Positions 1 through 5,143 of a stretch of DNA of 5,143 nucleotides are shown piece after piece. The translations under genes were made by a program, and so were the position numbers. Within the stretch, counting starts at the first letter, position 1; each line of letters begins with the position of its first letter. The notes beneath the pieces were generated by a model. It saw nothing but the letters and a program-made list of their open reading frames with translations. It had not been told where the DNA came from and ran no database searches. The DNA is from an uncultured Gemmatimonadota bacterium (GTDB lineage Bacteria > Gemmatimonadota > Gemmatimonadetes > Gemmatimonadales > Gemmatimonadaceae): positions 1-5,143 of the forward strand of contig CAITQY010000123.1 of the NCBI GenBank assembly GCA_903894655.1. Reading direction: 5' to 3'.

Positions 1-55
1 GGCGGCGCGACGAGTCGTCGTACACGACCATCCCATCCATGCAGTTGCTGGTCAT
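1..55 (-). CDS. Possible 5' end of an unidentified gene, cut by the window edge
   Basis: A minus-strand frame that is open to the left edge has an ATG at 55-53, preceded by a GAAGG about 7 nt upstream that could serve as a ribosome binding site. The 18 readable codons begin MTSNCMDGMVVYDDSS, and nearly all end in G or C, as in the other genes here. The frame stays open upstream of this ATG, but codon use there is less biased. Too little is visible to name a family. It would lie downstream of matC on the same strand, about 220 bp away. This is a weak call based on codon use and one plausible ribosome binding site; the stretch could equally be non-coding. Confidence 0.25.
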   Translation of the reverse strand, partial: MTSNCMDGMVVYDDSSRR

Positions 56-136
56 CCGCGCGCCTTCGCGCAAATCGGCGGTAAGGCTGTTCGGTAAGCT
101 CCTGAACGAAACGGCTGTCCCGCGGATCCGCGCGAA

Positions 137-165
137 GGTCCGCCGATCGCCCGGGGCGGCGGACC
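137..165. repeat. 9-bp perfect inverted repeat (possible hairpin)
   Basis: GGTCCGCCG at 137-145 is the exact reverse complement of CGGCGGACC at 157-165, with an 11-nt spacer. As RNA this would be a very stable stem on either strand. It lies about 115 nt past the matC stop, so it could end or stabilise the 3' end of the mat transcript. No run of T follows it on either strand, so it is not a classical intrinsic terminator. Confidence 0.5.
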
Positions 166-189
166 GACCTGCACGACCCGCTCAAATCA

Positions 190-256
190 CCCACACAAAA
201 GCACGAAGAGCCACAATAAGTTCTCAAAAGACAACGGATTACCGGCCGCGACGGAT
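190..256. repeat. A-rich phased phrase, repeat-like
   Basis: Similar short words recur about every 10-11 bp on the plus strand: CACAAAA at 194, CACGAAG at 202, CACAATA at 212, CTCAAAA at 223, AACGGAT at 233 and GACGGAT at 250. The composition differs clearly from the flanks. The wording resembles the CACAAAG/CACGAAG-type interspersed phrases found between genes of various environmental bacteria; that comparison is from memory and unchecked. It shares the 10-bp rhythm and the CGGAT ending with the clearer element at 4800-4920, and may be a decayed relative. Function unknown. Confidence 0.4.
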
Positions 257-279
257 GCTTCGACGCGCGGGTGGTGGAC

Positions 280-1524
280 TCAGGGAATGAATACTGGCAC
301 GACGAACTGACAAAACAGCGCGCCCACGATCGTCATCGCGAAGCCCCAGAGCAGCAGTTGGCGAAACAACTGCTTGGTGTCATGCCCGGTCGGCACGGCG
401 GCAATGCACAGGGCACCGATCGTCGAGAGCGGTGACACATCGACCAGCGCGGCGCCGACGTTGATGCTGATCGCGATCTGCAGGGGATTGCCGCCACCGA
501 GCTTCGCGACCAGTCCCGGCACGGCCGGCAGGAAGGCGGGGTACACCACGCCCGAGGTGGAACTGTAGGTCGAGATCAATCCAGTCACGCCGGCGATCAC
601 CCCGTTCACCGAGCCCGGCGTGGCCAGTTTCGCCAGCAGGGTGGTGAAGAGGTCCATCCCGCCGGTTTTCTCCAGCACGCCGATCAGCACGCTCACGCCG
701 CACACCATCACGATCACCGGCCAAGGCACCTGCTTCAGCATGGCACTGTCGTCGCCGATACCAATCAAGACCAGCACCGCCGCCGCCGCAAAGGCGGTCA
801 GGCCGGGATTGAACTTGAGCAAGAGTACCGCACTCACCCACAGCACCCCCACAACAAGCGTGGTCAAGTGCGCGCGCGTGAAGGCGGCGTCCTTCTCATC
901 GACCACAAGTCGTGAGTCGCGGAGCATCGCCGGTCCGCCAAACATCGCCCACGCCGCCGTCGCCACGATCGCGTGCGCCACGAAGTTCATCACCAGTACT
1001 TCGGTGGCATGACCACCCAATCCGGCTTTCTCCATCAGTGTCTGCACCAGCGCGCCAATCGCGCTGATCGGGGAGAGGTTCCCGGCGTTCGCCCCGTTGC
1101 CGACCATCAAGGCCATCAACAGCATCGGTGCCTTCGCGCGGTGTGCCAGCCCCATCGCCAATGGGGCCAGCAGCGCGGTCGTCGCGATCGCCCCTGGTCC
1201 GCTGGTCGAGAGCAGACAGGCCAGTAAAAACACGAAGGGTGGCAGCAGGGCCGACCGTCCGCGCAGCAGGCGCACACCATAATGCGTGACCGCCTGCATC
1301 GTGCCATTGGCCTGCGCAATGCCGAACAGCAGCGTGACGCCCAACAGGGTGAGAAAGAGCGACGACGGAAACACCGCCATCAGCTGTTCGACTTTCCAGT
1401 CGGCGGCGAACGTCGCGATCCCCCAGGCCAACGCGACCGCGAGCACACCGACGTTCACACGCGATGTCAGACTCGCTGCCACCACCAGCAGCAAGGCAAG
1501 CAGCGACAGCAGGGCGGGACTCAT
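280..1524 (-). CDS. matC: MatC-type malonate/dicarboxylate carrier
   Basis: This is an inner-membrane transporter of the MatC family in the ion-transporter superfamily, expected to import malonate or a similar dicarboxylate. The 414 residues are hydrophobic throughout, with about 11-12 membrane segments (for example 2-19, 24-41, 51-71, 176-197, 218-236, 266-285, 386-410). Two related halves are visible. STSG at 106-109 and 322-325 mark re-entrant-hairpin-like segments. Gly/Asn-rich motifs follow: SPISAIGAL at 151-159, preceded by NGANAGN, and SPLSTIGAL at 364-372, preceded by NVGAALVDV. This duplicated layout is typical of the superfamily, where such hairpins form the substrate and cation site. 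The length is close to that of known MatC proteins. The ATG at 1524 is in frame with the conserved N-terminus; its ribosome binding site is weak, and it lies 24 nt after the matB stop within a tandem repeat, which suggests translational coupling. The adjacent matB supports malonate as substrate. Another dicarboxylate remains possible. Confidence 0.8.
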   Translation of the reverse strand: MSPALLSLLALLLVVAASLTSRVNVGVLAVALAWGIATFAADWKVEQLMAVFPSSLFLTLLGVTLLFGIAQANGTMQAVTHYGVRLLRGRSALLPPFVFLLACLLSTSGPGAIATTALLAPLAMGLAHRAKAPMLLMALMVGNGANAGNLSPISAIGALVQTLMEKAGLGGHATEVLVMNFVAHAIVATAAWAMFGGPAMLRDSRLVVDEKDAAFTRAHLTTLVVGVLWVSAVLLLKFNPGLTAFAAAAVLVLIGIGDDSAMLKQVPWPVIVMVCGVSVLIGVLEKTGGMDLFTTLLAKLATPGSVNGVIAGVTGLISTYSSTSGVVYPAFLPAVPGLVAKLGGGNPLQIAISINVGAALVDVSPLSTIGALCIAAVPTGHDTKQLFRQLLLWGFAMTIVGALFCQFVVPVFIP

Positions 1525-1553
1525 GCGCGTCCGCTCATGCGCGTTGGCTCATG
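1520..1553 (-). promoter_or_regulatory. 14-bp tandem repeat forming a stop/start relay between matB and matC
   Basis: On the plus strand CTCATGCGCGT occurs at 1520-1530 and 1534-1544, and a partial third copy, CTCATG, at 1548-1553, a strict 14-bp period. Read on the minus strand, each copy supplies ATGA. The matB stop TGA (1551-1549) overlaps an ATG (1552-1550) that opens MSQRA and ends in TGA at 1537-1535. That TGA overlaps the ATG (1538-1536) of MSGRA, which ends in TGA at 1523-1521, overlapping the matC ATG (1524-1522). Because 14 is not a multiple of 3, each step shifts frame and only the last ATG reads matC. There is no good Shine-Dalgarno sequence in the stretch. The repeats are seen directly; a role in termination-reinitiation coupling is inferred. 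Confidence 0.6.
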
Positions 1554-3027
1554 ACGGCGTCCACGGCGGCAACAGATGCCGCTGCACCTTCCCCAGCGCG
1601 GTGCGCGGCAGCGCCTCCACCCGCACAAAACCGCGCGGCACCTTGAACGACGCCAGCTGCGTGCGGACCTGCTGCGCGAGAGCCTCGACATTCACCGACG
1701 CGTCACAGACGAGATAGGCCACCGGCACTTCGCCGCGCACCGCGTCCTTCACCCCGACCACCGCCGCCTCGTGTACCCCGTCCTGCTCGGCCAACAACTC
1801 CTCGATCTCGCGCGGATAGATATTGAAGCCGCCTGAGATGATCAGATCACTGCGCCGCCCTTCCAGCGTGATGTAGCCATCCGCCGCGCGCACGCCCACG
1901 TCGCCGGTGTGAAACCAGCCGTCCGTGAAGGCCGCCGCCGTGGCATCGGGGCGACGCCAGTAGCCGTCGCACACATTCGGTCCGCGCACCCACAACTCGC
2001 CGCTCGTGCCGTCGGGTACATCCACACCGACTTCGTCGACGATACGCACCGCCGTGAGCGGCATCGGAAAGCCCACGGTGCCCGCGCGACGTTCACCATA
2101 ATACGGATTGCTCACGTTCATGAGCGTCTCGGTCATGCCGTAACGCTCCAGAATCACGTGACCGAAGCGCTCGTGAAAGGCCTCCAGCACCGGGGCGGGC
2201 AGCGGCGCCGAGCCGGACACGAAGAGCCGGGTGCGGGTGCCGATCGCGGTGGCACGCTCGGAGGCCACGTCGAGCAAGCGCACGAACATCGTCGGTACAC
2301 CGAAGAACACGGTCGGCTGATACGCCTCGAACCACTCGGCCGCACGCTCATGCTCAAACCGTTCGGCTAGTCGCATATGACAGCCACTGAGCAACCACAC
2401 GTGCAGTCCGTTGGCCAGTCCATGCACGTGAAAGAGCGGGAGCACCGCGAGGTAACGGTCGTCGCTCGTGAATTCCCAGCCGCTGGTGAGCGCTAACGCA
2501 TTCGCGGCAAAGTTACCATGGGTGAGCACGGCCCCCTTCGACGCACCAGTGGTCCCCGAGGTGTACACCAGCGCCGCTGGCGTATTCGCCGCGCATTGCA
2601 CCGTGAGGCGCTCGGCTGAGAGCGGCGCAGCCTCGGCCACCAGCGCCTCGAGACTCCACGAGACGACCCCCGGCGGCAGGTCGCTCTGCTGCGCGGTGGT
2701 GGTCACGACCGCGATCGGCGCCGCATCGCTCACGATGTGCGTAATCTCGCGCTCGCGATACAGCACGTTCACCGGCACCACGATGATGCCGGTCTTGATG
2801 CAGGCCAGCCAGAGATCGATGATCTCCACCCGGTTGGTGAGATAGAACGCCAACCGATCACCGGCCTGCACGCCGCGCGCCCGCAGCGCATGCGCCATCC
2901 GGTTGCTCCGCTCCTCGAGTACCCCGAACGTGAGGCCCACGAGCGTGCCGGACGAGCCGATATAATCCAGCGCTGGCGTCGCCGCGCGGCCGAGCAGGGA
3001 GCGATCGTACAATCCGAGGAGTGACAT
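1549..3027 (-). CDS. matB: Malonyl-CoA synthetase (ANL superfamily)
   Basis: This cytoplasmic enzyme should make malonyl-CoA from malonate, ATP and CoA through a malonyl-adenylate. The 492 residues carry the full adenylate-forming motif set: P-loop YTSGTTGASKG at 155-165, LPLFHVHGL at 196-204, YGMTET at 296-301, TGD at 374-376, the hinge and CoA-stage segment from GRRSDLIISGGFNIYP at 390-405, and catalytic Lys480 in PRTALGKVQR. The stretch ERYGMTETLMNVSNPY followed by GERRAGTVGFP (295-321) is the signature that separates MatB/ACSF3 from acetyl- and acyl-CoA synthetases; its arginines probably contact the free carboxylate of malonate. The equivalent of Lys480 is the reversibly acetylated lysine of Rhodopseudomonas palustris MatB. 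ATG 3027 is the only ATG, GTG or TTG start after the in-frame TGA 15 nt upstream, and it has no visible Shine-Dalgarno sequence. The next gene downstream is matC. Methylmalonate could be a secondary substrate. Confidence 0.87.
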   Translation of the reverse strand: MSLLGLYDRSLLGRAATPALDYIGSSGTLVGLTFGVLEERSNRMAHALRARGVQAGDRLAFYLTNRVEIIDLWLACIKTGIIVVPVNVLYREREITHIVSDAAPIAVVTTTAQQSDLPPGVVSWSLEALVAEAAPLSAERLTVQCAANTPAALVYTSGTTGASKGAVLTHGNFAANALALTSGWEFTSDDRYLAVLPLFHVHGLANGLHVWLLSGCHMRLAERFEHERAAEWFEAYQPTVFFGVPTMFVRLLDVASERATAIGTRTRLFVSGSAPLPAPVLEAFHERFGHVILERYGMTETLMNVSNPYYGERRAGTVGFPMPLTAVRIVDEVGVDVPDGTSGELWVRGPNVCDGYWRRPDATAAAFTDGWFHTGDVGVRAADGYITLEGRRSDLIISGGFNIYPREIEELLAEQDGVHEAAVVGVKDAVRGEVPVAYLVCDASVNVEALAQQVRTQLASFKVPRGFVRVEALPRTALGKVQRHLLPPWTPS

Positions 3028-3034
3028 AACGCGG

Positions 3035-3062
3035 AAGGTATGTCAGGTGACTACACGGTCAA
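3035..3062 (-). promoter_or_regulatory. Possible promoter just before matB
   Basis: In the 53-bp gap upstream of matB the minus strand has TTGACC (3062-3057), a 16-nt spacer and TACCTT (3040-3035). The first box matches the -35 consensus at five of six positions; the second is a poor -10. TACCTT ends only 7 nt before the matB ATG, so a transcript from it would begin at or very near the start codon. That would fit the absence of a Shine-Dalgarno sequence for matB. A weak prediction by eye. Confidence 0.25.
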
Positions 3063-3080
3063 GCTCGCCTCTATCAACGG

Positions 3081-3551
3081 TCAGGAGAGGCCAAACTCGC
3101 GTACGATGGCACGAACACCAGCCAACTGCAGGCCGTCTTCCTCAAAGACGATGACCCCGAGTAAGGCACGGCCCACATCGTCGGGGAGCCGATCGGCCCG
3201 GAACACTTGAATCACGGGTCCCATGCCCATCGCATCGCGCAGCCGCGGGTGCGACCAACCGCTGCCCAGCGTGGGCTCGCTGTCGAAGCCCTTGGCCAGC
3301 ACCGTGGTCAGCGCCGACGCCGACGCGCCGCGGTAGGTCACCGCAGGCAGTTCGCCGCCGAAACTGCGCTCGAACAGCGCCTGCCACGCCATCGGACGGG
3401 CGCCCTGGGCACGCGTGCCCGTCGCCAGCACGATCCGCGGCGAACGCGCGAGCACGTGCATGCGTTGCACCGCATCCTGCAGATCATCGAGAATGCGCGC
3501 CTCGCGATCGGGCGCTATTTCGGGTGGAGAATTGCCAGAATCATCGATCAT
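3081..3551 (-). CDS. Unrecognised 156-aa protein, possibly ADP-ribosyltransferase-like
   Basis: I do not recognise this family with confidence. The soluble-looking protein has an acidic start (MIDDSGN), a helical stretch rich in Asp, Arg and Leu (about 16-36), and then a compact alpha/beta region. Segments of note are VTYRGASASALTTVLAKGF (71-89), GSGWSHPRLRDAM (97-109), VIQVFRADRLPDD (113-125) and GVIVFEEDGLQL (132-143). The order (a strand ending in YRG, a helix ending in a GF turn, a Trp-Ser step followed by a helix, then strands with a Glu pair) resembles the core of small ADP-ribosyltransferase-fold proteins; this is inference from pattern only. There is no signal peptide or membrane segment. 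The ATG at 3551 is chosen because the residues upstream overlap the divergent transporter gene; a purine-rich GGAAGAG lies a little far upstream. It is followed after 53 bp by matB on the same strand, so it may be cotranscribed with the mat genes. Confidence 0.6.
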   Translation of the reverse strand: MIDDSGNSPPEIAPDREARILDDLQDAVQRMHVLARSPRIVLATGTRAQGARPMAWQALFERSFGGELPAVTYRGASASALTTVLAKGFDSEPTLGSGWSHPRLRDAMGMGPVIQVFRADRLPDDVGRALLGVIVFEEDGLQLAGVRAIVREFGLS

Positions 3552-3599
3552 CCCCCAATCTTCTCTTCCGCCCGCGGCGCAGCCACCCCAAGTGACCCA
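3552..3599. promoter_or_regulatory. Short divergent intergenic region
   Basis: These 48 bp separate the start of the 156-aa gene (minus) from the chosen start of the transporter (plus). Promoters for both directions must lie here or reach into the coding regions. I see no convincing -35/-10 pair on either strand and no clear operator within it. The nearest strong dyad is the 16-bp palindrome at 3644-3659 inside the transporter gene. Confidence 0.35.
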
Positions 3600-4787
3600 G
3601 TGTTCACACTTTTTCTCGTTGTCTTTCTCGACCTGATCGGATTCGGGATGATCATCCCGGTCTTTCCCTTCTACGCCGAGCACGTCGGTGTCGCACCGGC
3701 GTCGGTCATCTTCTTCCTGGGACTCTACTCCCTCGGGCAGCTGGTGGGCGCGCCAATCTGGGGCAGTCTCTCCGATCGCATCGGTCGTCGTCCCGTATTG
3801 CTGATCACCTTGCTCGCCAACGCGGGCGCCTCGGCGATGCTGGCCTTCAGCACCACCGGTGCGATGCTCGCGATCTCACGCATTCTGGCCGGACTCGCTG
3901 CGGGCAACATCTCGGCTGCGTACGCCTACACGACGGACATCACCACCGATGCGACCCGCCCCAAGGCGCTTGGACTCCTCGGTTCCGCTTTTGGCATGGG
4001 CTTCATTCTCGGACCGGCACTCGGCGGTCTCCTGGCCGGTACCAATCCAGACGACGGCGCAGGCTTTGCCCGTGTGGCGTACGGCGCCGCGGTGCTCTCG
4101 CTCCTGGCCTTCGTGCTCACGCTGTTCCGCCTGCCCGAGTCACTGCCGCCGGAGAAGCGCCGCGCCTCGACGACCAAGCGCGCCGGGATGGGCACCTACT
4201 TCGCCCGCCCGGTGCTGCGCGATCTGCTCGTGGCCACGGTGATCGTGGTGGCGGCGGTCGCGCTCTTTCAAAGCACGCTGGCGCTCTTCACGGCCGATCG
4301 CCTCGGCGTCGGTCCGCGCACGCTCGGCTGGATCTACGGCTTCGTCGGTGTGGTGTCGGTGATCATTCAGGGTGGCGTGATCGGTCCGCTCACGCGGCGC
4401 TTCGGCGCGCAATCGCTCACCCGCATCGGCGCCATCTTGGTGGGTGTCGGAATGGGCTGCATTCCGTTGTCGCACTCCATCGGCTGGCTGCTGTTCGCAC
4501 TCGGCATCTTTGGCGTCGGCTCAGCGCTCTTCAACCCCAGCATGAGCGGACTCGTGGCCACCGCCGCCGAACCACATGAGCGAGGCAGCGTGCTGGGCGC
4601 GTATCAGGGCGCCGCCTCGATGGGCCGGGTGATCGGACCGTTCGCCGCCAGCGGCGTGGCCAGTGCCAGCTCGTTGTCGATCCCATTCCTCGTCGGCGCC
4701 GTTGTCTCGCTGTGCGGCGCACTGTTGATCCATACGCGCCCGAAGGCCAAACCACCGACTGACAGCAGTTCCGTAACAGGGCCATAA
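3600..4787 (+). CDS. Major facilitator efflux transporter, TetA/drug:H+ antiporter type
   Basis: This inner-membrane 12-TM transporter probably exports a drug or metabolite in exchange for protons. The 395 residues match the usual size of about 400. Visible family motifs are TM1 LDLIGFGMIIPVFPFY (10-25) with a membrane Asp11, motif A GSLSDRIGRRPVLL (55-68) after TM2, the motif-B-like segment in TM4 with Arg94 (ISRILAGLAAGN, 92-103), motif C GSAFGMGFILGPALGG (128-143) in TM5, a basic central loop (about 181-205), and a degenerate second motif A, GPLTRRFGAQ (262-271), after TM8. NPSMSGLVATAAEPHERG (312-329) is typical of TetA(A/B)-like relatives. The start is uncertain: no ATG, GTG or TTG exists in frame just upstream, so GTG 3600, which leaves only a few residues before TM1, is the best choice, though it lacks a clear ribosome binding site. 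The gene is divergent from the mat block. The substrate cannot be told from sequence, and tetracycline should not be assumed. Confidence 0.88.
   Translation: MFTLFLVVFLDLIGFGMIIPVFPFYAEHVGVAPASVIFFLGLYSLGQLVGAPIWGSLSDRIGRRPVLLITLLANAGASAMLAFSTTGAMLAISRILAGLAAGNISAAYAYTTDITTDATRPKALGLLGSAFGMGFILGPALGGLLAGTNPDDGAGFARVAYGAAVLSLLAFVLTLFRLPESLPPEKRRASTTKRAGMGTYFARPVLRDLLVATVIVVAAVALFQSTLALFTADRLGVGPRTLGWIYGFVGVVSVIIQGGVIGPLTRRFGAQSLTRIGAILVGVGMGCIPLSHSIGWLLFALGIFGVGSALFNPSMSGLVATAAEPHERGSVLGAYQGAASMGRVIGPFAASGVASASSLSIPFLVGAVVSLCGALLIHTRPKAKPPTDSSSVTGP
3644..3659. repeat. 16-bp perfect palindrome near the transporter start
   Basis: CGGGATGATCATCCCG is its own reverse complement across all 16 bases. 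It lies about 45 bp inside the transporter gene and encodes the conserved TM1 residues around GMIIP, so part of it is constrained by protein. It lies 92 bp upstream of the start of the divergent 156-aa gene and could be a repressor operator acting on either gene. No regulator gene is adjacent in this window, so this is only a candidate. Confidence 0.3.
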
Positions 4788-4798
4788 CACACGGCCTG
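4777..4798 (+). terminator. Weak hairpin at the transporter stop
   Basis: CAGGGCC at 4777-4783 can pair with GGCCTG at 4793-4798, with one bulged G and a 9-nt loop that includes the TAA stop. There is no T-run after it, so it is a poor intrinsic terminator. It may simply be chance pairing. Confidence 0.15.
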
Positions 4799-4799
4799 A

Positions 4800-4920
4800 C
4801 CACGAATTTGCACGAATCACCGCGGATCGAACCACCATCAACAGAAATGCAATTCGTGGCCGAGGACCGGCGCTCCAGCGCACGGGGGTATCCGTGCACA
4901 TTCGCGTCCATCCGCGGTGA
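4800..4920. repeat. Mirrored, 10-bp-phased intergenic repeat element
   Basis: The left arm, on the plus strand, has three heptamers of the form CRCGRAT starting at 4801, 4811 and 4821 (CACGAAT, CACGAAT, CGCGGAT), exactly 10 bp apart. The right arm has three on the minus strand, at 4890-4896, 4900-4906 and 4910-4916 (CACGGAT, CGCGAAT, CGCGGAT), again 10 bp apart. A seventh, minus-strand CACGAAT, is at 4852-4858. Two inverted-repeat pairs interlock: CCACGAATTTGCA (4800-4812) with TGCAATTCGTGG (4848-4859, one base shorter), and TCACCGCGGAT (4817-4827) with its perfect complement at 4910-4920. The element lies between convergent genes. From memory, similar phrases recur between genes in several environmental phyla, which suggests an interspersed repeat; it contains no gene. 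Confidence 0.6.
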
Positions 4921-4973
4921 AGCCGGTCTGTAGTCGTTGCCAAGCGACCATCGTTACGAGCCAATCCCATCGA

Positions 4974-5143
4974 TCACCGGCCGAACGGCTGCTCCAAGCT
5001 CGGCGACTGCGGCGTAAACAGCTCGGCCCCGTTCTCCGTGATCACCATGTCGTCTTCCAGACGGATACCGAACTCGCCGGGGATGTAGATGCCGGGTTCG
5101 TCGGAGAACACCATGCCGGGGCGCAACGGCAACGTGTTGCCAC
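4974..5143 (-). CDS. M24-family metallopeptidase (Xaa-Pro aminopeptidase-like), C-terminal end
   Basis: Only the last 55 residues are in the window; the gene continues past the right edge. The fragment reads from GNTLPLRPGMVFSDEPGIYI through FGIRLEDDMVITENGAE to a TGA stop at 4976-4974. The order PGMVFSDEPGIY and then GIRLEDDMVIT is the C-terminal signature of pita-bread-fold M24 peptidases. The Glu in DEPG and the Glu in RLED are the two C-terminal metal-binding glutamates of the dinuclear site. The tail ELFTP is also typical, marking the end of the domain in Xaa-Pro aminopeptidases and prolidases. It likely removes N-terminal residues next to proline in the cytoplasm. PepP, PepQ and related forms cannot be separated from this fragment. 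It converges on the transporter gene, with 186 bp between the stops. Confidence 0.85.
   Translation of the reverse strand, partial: GNTLPLRPGMVFSDEPGIYIPGEFGIRLEDDMVITENGAELFTPQSPSLEQPFGR

Larger units (their letters stand above)
56..279. other. Intergenic region downstream of matC
   Basis: I see no convincing gene here. The left half is very GC-rich. It holds a perfect 12-bp palindrome, CGCGGATCCGCG, at 121-132 and a strong hairpin at 137-165. The right half changes composition sharply: 181-240 is about 42% GC against well over 60% around it, and contains the A-rich repeated phrase annotated separately. Transcription from matC on the minus strand would run through the A-rich phrase first and the hairpin second. 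Confidence 0.6.

Noticed and set aside
39..290. An 83-codon plus-strand frame over the left intergenic region
   Set aside because: It is rich in Arg and Ala with no recognisable features, crosses the A-rich repeat phrase and runs into the end of matC.
380..1012. Long open frames on both strands inside matC
   Set aside because: They are shadow frames of a high-GC gene: Arg/His- or Ser/Thr-rich translations without family motifs, while the matC frame has clear motifs throughout.
3207..3599. A 131-codon open extension upstream of the transporter, in frame
   Set aside because: The translated stretch is rich in Arg, His, Gln and Ala with no membrane or family features, and lies antisense to the better-looking 156-aa gene. 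Transporter similarity begins right at about 3600.
3552..3683. A 44-codon N-terminal extension of the 156-aa gene to an ATG at 3683
   Set aside because: It would overlap the conserved TM1 segment of the transporter on the other strand, and the extra residues look like antisense translation. The ATG at 3551 avoids the overlap.
4800..4920. Possible CRISPR array
   Set aside because: The repeated units are only 7 bp with 3-bp gaps and invert between arms, unlike CRISPR repeats of about 25-37 bp with unique spacers. No cas gene is present.
4521..4970. Minus-strand open frames across the end of the transporter and the repeat element
   Set aside because: They lie antisense to a well-supported gene and read through the repeat; the Arg/Trp-rich translation shows no domain.

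Overview
The window is high-GC bacterial DNA with tightly packed genes. Codon third positions are rich in G and C, and two stretches of repeat-like DNA sit between genes. The protein families fit a free-living heterotroph such as a member of Gemmatimonadota or a similar soil or water lineage. That placement is a guess from composition and gene style; the window has no rRNA or other phylogenetic marker.

Layout, left to right. Positions 1-279 are mostly non-coding. They hold a possible first few codons of a minus-strand gene leaving the window, a 9-bp-stem hairpin and an A-rich repeat-like phrase. From 3551 down to 280, three genes run on the minus strand with short gaps and probably form one operon: an unrecognised 156-aa protein, then matB (malonyl-CoA synthetase), then matC (malonate/dicarboxylate carrier). 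Divergent from this block, and 48 bp away, a 12-TM major facilitator drug-efflux-type transporter runs on the plus strand from 3600 to 4787. Between 4788 and 4973 lies a non-coding stretch with a mirrored, 10-bp-phased repeat element. From 4974 to the right edge is the C-terminal end of a minus-strand M24-family (Xaa-Pro aminopeptidase-like) metallopeptidase.

How the genes work together: MatC should bring malonate (or a close dicarboxylate) across the inner membrane. MatB should then join it to CoA using ATP, giving malonyl-CoA without acetyl-CoA carboxylase. The malonyl-CoA decarboxylase (MatA) and regulator (MatR) of the classical rhizobial mat locus are not in this window. The imported malonate could therefore feed fatty-acid or polyketide synthesis here, or the decarboxylase could be elsewhere in the genome.

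Most unusual points: (1) the matB-matC junction is a 14-bp tandem repeat that creates a staircase of three ATGA stop/start overlaps with two five-codon mini-cistrons between matB and matC; (2) the repeat at 4800-4920 has seven copies of a CRCGRAT heptamer, three on each outer arm at exactly 10-bp spacing and in opposite orientation; (3) the 156-aa protein at the head of the mat block has a weak resemblance to an ADP-ribosyltransferase-like core.
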